Source: an uncultured Methanosarcinales archaeon (GTDB taxonomy: Archaea > Halobacteriota > Methanosarcinia > Methanotrichales > Methanotrichaceae). Taken from it: a stretch of DNA of 8,443 nt. Position numbers and translations under genes: made by a program. Below, in pieces: positions 6,569-8,443 of this stretch. The stretch is taken from assembly GCA_937864385.1 (NCBI GenBank), contig CALMJN010000325.1, positions 1 to 8,443 on the forward strand. The letters are read 5' to 3'. Under the pieces are notes generated by a model. That model searched no databases, had not been told where the DNA came from, and worked only from the letters and a program-made list of their open reading frames with translations. Within the stretch, counting starts at the first letter, position 1. Each line of letters opens with the position of its first letter.

Positions 6569-7141
6569 ATGATCATCGTAGGCGTGGGTGCTGGCCCGCA
6601 TATGCTCACCGAACAGGCTGCAATAGCCGTGGCCCGGGCCAGGCTGATCTATGGATCGGAGAGGGCCATAGATCTGGTAAAAAAGCATATCGTATCGGCA
6701 TGCACCGTCAGGATAATCGATGACTACAAAAAGCTGCATCATCTTCCCGACGATGCCGTGGTACTGAGCACGGGAGATCCCATGCTCTCCGGCCTGGGAT
6801 ATCTGAAAGGTGAGGTTATCCCCGGCATATCCAGCCTACAGGTAGCCTGCGCCCGGCTCAAGATAAGCGAGCTATTGGTGGTTCCCATCACCGTGCATGG
6901 CCGGAAGCTGGATTCTGCTGCCATATCCTTTGAGCTGCAGCGGGGAAAGACCGTCTTTCTGCTCACAGATGAGGAGACTGATCTCAAGTCTCTCTGCAGT
7001 TATCTGGAGTCCCATGGGCTGCACCGGAAGATAGCCCTCCTATCGAGCCTCGGCTATGAGCAGGAGAGAATTGAGCTTTCCGATACGCTATCTCCTCCAA
7101 TACTCTCCGAGCTCTCCTGCCTTTTGATCGGAGACCTCTAA
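6569..7141 (+). CDS. cbiE: Cobalt-precorrin-7 C5-methyltransferase, CbiE
   Basis: CbiE methylates C5 of cobalt-precorrin-7 to give cobalt-precorrin-8, the substrate of CbiC. The 190-residue protein is a class III methylase of normal CbiE length. Motifs: MIIVGVGAGPHMLT (1-14), RARLIYGSERAID (23-35), VVLSTGDPMLSGLG (64-77) and VIPGISSLQVACARL (83-97). The ARLIYGSER segment ('A..vvG..R' in the family) and the STGDPxxSGLG loop distinguish CbiE from CbiL, CbiF and CbiH. The ATG is strongly supported: GGAGG occurs at 6554-6558 and again directly before the start. Unlike the other cbi genes it sits after a 157-nt gap with a possible promoter. In many organisms it is joined to CbiT; here the two lie at opposite ends of the cluster. 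Its stop overlaps the stop of the convergent lipoprotein gene by 4 nt. Confidence 0.92.
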   Translation: MIIVGVGAGPHMLTEQAAIAVARARLIYGSERAIDLVKKHIVSACTVRIIDDYKKLHHLPDDAVVLSTGDPMLSGLGYLKGEVIPGISSLQVACARLKISELLVVPITVHGRKLDSAAISFELQRGKTVFLLTDEETDLKSLCSYLESHGLHRKIALLSSLGYEQERIELSDTLSPPILSELSCLLIGDL

Positions 7142-8082
7142 GGATTGCAGACCTTGCAGGGAAGATAGCCCTCTCTCCTGGCATCCTCAACTCCGGAAAA
7201 GCTGATCAGGTTCTCCGGCTTGATCTTCTGGGCAAAGCGGCAGTCAGGACGATGATACTTCCTGGAAGATTTGCTGCCCACCAAGCTTTCCTCACGAGAA
7301 AATATCCCGTCCTCATCGTCCCTGGTCCTGTATCCCGAAAAGAGAGCTATTGAACTGCTTTCTGAAGAGGGCTTCCCTGGGCTTTCCTTCCCTGCATCAT
7401 CCACTTTTGCATCATCTCCTCCGCCCGCACCCTCTTGTAAACCCCTCTCGTCTCCTGCAGCCCCCCCTTCCATCTCCTCATCATTCTTATTCTCCTCTCC
7501 CTCAATCTCCTCACTCTCAGCCCCAACGCTTTCATCCCTCTCTCTCTCATCCCCTTCTCTCTCATACTCCTCAATCATCCGCCAGAAGGCCGTCTCTTCG
7601 GCTTGAGACCATCCCTCTAGCCTGTCTCCGGATCCCTCCAGTCTAACCTTTCTGACCTCCTCAGCTATGATCCCCTGAGGAGCCTCTGCCTTCAGGATGC
7701 AATCATACTCCCCAGATTCAAGCCTGCAACTCCTGCAGATCTCAAAGCCATACTCACGGTTGGGTTCAACCTGCATAAGCAGATATTTGGTGCTGAAAAT
7801 TGGGCTTTCCTCCTTCTGGAGGCTGGCGTTGAGCAGGATATACCCCAAATTGGCCGCCCCGGGCAGGAGAAGATCGCCCTGTAGCCGGAACAGATCGCTG
7901 CTCAATTCCACATCATAATCCATCTGCAATCTGTAACCCGGGAGCTGATCATTAGGCTCTGAGGCACGCTCCTGCATGGGACCGGTTGCCTTTTCCAGAC
8001 AGCCGGACATACACAAAGAGGCGATGAATAGGGCAAATAAGATCTTGAAGATCCTCGATAGGCCGGATTTCTTGATAAGCAT
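7138..8082 (-). CDS. Lipoprotein with acidic linker and C-terminal Ada-like zinc-binding motif
   Basis: Predicted 314-residue membrane-anchored lipoprotein of unknown function. Residues 1-28 are a lipoprotein signal (KK, hydrophobic FKILFALFIASL, lipobox CMSGC with Cys28). Residues about 48-148 look like a beta-rich domain with alternating strands (NLGYILLNASLQ, FSTKYLLMQV) and a CRSC motif (116-119) plus Cys128; this could be a FxLYD-like extracellular fold, but I am not sure. Residues about 160-240 are a very acidic, low-complexity linker rich in Glu, Asp and Gly. The end, about 268-314, is a compact Ada-like metal-binding motif: YHRPDC (276-281), an ENLISFSG strand, and GYLPCKVCNP (305-314). 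His277, Cys281, Cys309 and Cys312 are candidate zinc ligands. The ATG is the first after an in-frame stop at 8095-8097; a GGGG 7 nt upstream is a weak ribosome binding site, and CTCTATAG (minus strand, 8133-8140) a weak TATA candidate. It converges on cbiE and may be co-transcribed with the partial gene upstream. Confidence 0.8.
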   Translation of the reverse strand: MLIKKSGLSRIFKILFALFIASLCMSGCLEKATGPMQERASEPNDQLPGYRLQMDYDVELSSDLFRLQGDLLLPGAANLGYILLNASLQKEESPIFSTKYLLMQVEPNREYGFEICRSCRLESGEYDCILKAEAPQGIIAEEVRKVRLEGSGDRLEGWSQAEETAFWRMIEEYEREGDERERDESVGAESEEIEGEENKNDEEMEGGAAGDERGLQEGAGGGDDAKVDDAGKESPGKPSSESSSIALFSGYRTRDDEDGIFSREESLVGSKSSRKYHRPDCRFAQKIKPENLISFSGVEDARREGYLPCKVCNP

Positions 8083-8167
8083 AGCACAACCCCATTATTT
8101 CCAGTGGAAAACGAAGCTGCTTCAATTGACTGCTATAGAGATCGATATCTGTAGTAGCACCTGAAGA

Positions 8168-8443
8168 CTATTCTGGGAGAGATTTCAGCACTCTGAGCAA
8201 TGCTTCCAGGCAATCCAATAGCCGCTTTAGCTTATCCAGGTCCTGCTCAGCTCTCAATGAAGCGGTAAGCTCATGCAAGCGGAAAAGGAGAGCAGATCGA
8301 AGGTCGTTCTCGACAGAATGAAATTGAACTTCATCCAAGATGGATGGATATCCTTCCCTGGATCGGTCCGATTGACTTCTATCTGCAGATCGATCCGATT
8401 GACTTCTATCTGCAGATCGATCCGATTGACTTCTATCTGCAGA
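8168..8443 (-). CDS. 3' end of an unknown gene with N-terminal nonapeptide repeats (partial)
   Basis: The minus strand is open from the window edge (8443) to a TAG at 8168-8170, giving 92 codons of a gene whose start lies outside. The visible N-terminal part is a tandem nonapeptide, SADRSQSDR, repeated three times, encoded by a 27-bp DNA repeat. Then come a short GYPSILDEVQF segment and a C-terminal region rich in Leu, Arg, Glu and Lys (about the last 45 residues, including DLRSALLFRLHEL and LDKLKRLLDCLEALL). That region would form amphipathic helices, possibly a coiled coil. I do not recognise a family. The regular heptad-like Leu spacing and the one silent difference between repeats (GAC versus GAT) favour real coding. 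A plus-strand frame through the repeats is also open but shorter. It lies 85 nt upstream of the lipoprotein gene in the same direction. Confidence 0.5.
   Translation of the reverse strand, partial: SADRSQSDRSADRSQSDRSADRSQSDRSREGYPSILDEVQFHSVENDLRSALLFRLHELTASLRAEQDLDKLKRLLDCLEALLRVLKSLPE
8361..8443. repeat. 27-bp tandem direct repeat, three copies, cut by the window edge
   Basis: Three head-to-tail 27-bp units at 8361-8387, 8388-8414 and 8415-8441 begin GATCGATCCGATTGAC; the first differs from the others by one base (GATCGG for GATCGA). Two bases of a further unit follow at the edge, so the array may be longer. The unit contains GATCGATC and, across the unit boundary, ATCTGCAGAT, both self-complementary. 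The period is a multiple of three, fitting an in-frame protein repeat on the minus strand. There are no spacers, so it is not a CRISPR array. Confidence 0.9.

Noticed and set aside
8361..8443. CRISPR array
   Set aside because: The 27-bp units are directly adjacent with no unique spacers, and the period is a multiple of three within an open frame.
8318..8443. Plus-strand ORF (42 codons, starting at ATG 8318) through the tandem repeats
   Set aside because: It is shorter than the 92-codon minus-strand reading, has no convincing ribosome binding site, and its openness comes mostly from repeating the same 27 bases.

Overview
The window is dominated by a cobalamin (vitamin B12) gene cluster of the anaerobic, cobalt-early type, on the plus strand from 540 to 7141. 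It runs cbiT - cbiL - cbiF - cbiG - cbiH(double) - cbiC - cbiD - cbiE. Dense overlapping genes, purine-rich Shine-Dalgarno sites, TTG or non-canonical starts, TATA-like elements, T-tract terminators and an archaeal-style CbiD (DPVTGF.IP N-terminus) suggest a methanogenic euryarchaeon. Methanosarcinales, possibly Methanothrix/Methanosaeta, is my best guess. It rests on general resemblance, not on a search.

Region by region: 25-345 encodes a small, AT-richer secreted beta-sandwich protein. 346-539 is an AT-rich spacer with a T-tract, a terminator-like hairpin and a weak candidate promoter. 540-6411 is a compact block of seven genes that overlap or lie within 17 nt of each other, so almost certainly one operon. 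6412-6568 is a 157-nt gap rich in GATAT motifs, with a TATA candidate and a strong ribosome binding site for cbiE (6569-7141). On the minus strand, cbiE converges with a lipoprotein gene (7138-8082), and the two stop codons overlap by 4 nt. Further right on the minus strand is the 3' end of another gene (8168-8443), whose visible start is a 27-bp in-frame tandem repeat running off the window.

The cbi genes together cover nearly the whole conversion of cobalt-sirohydrochlorin (cobalt-factor II) to cobyrinic acid. CbiL methylates C20, CbiH C17 with ring contraction, and CbiF C11. CbiG opens the lactone and releases the two-carbon fragment. CbiD methylates C1, CbiT methylates C15 with decarboxylation, CbiE methylates C5, and CbiC moves the methyl group from C11 to C12. 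The cobalt-precorrin-6A reductase (CbiJ), the cobalt chelatase and the amidases are not in the window.

This is a known pathway, not a wholly new system. The unusual parts are: a CbiH made of two fused methylase-like domains with complementary motif losses; a cbiG without any conventional start codon for its full conserved length; a CbiC with Ile where characterised homologues have the active-site His; the motif-rich gap before cbiE; and the off-edge nonapeptide-repeat gene.
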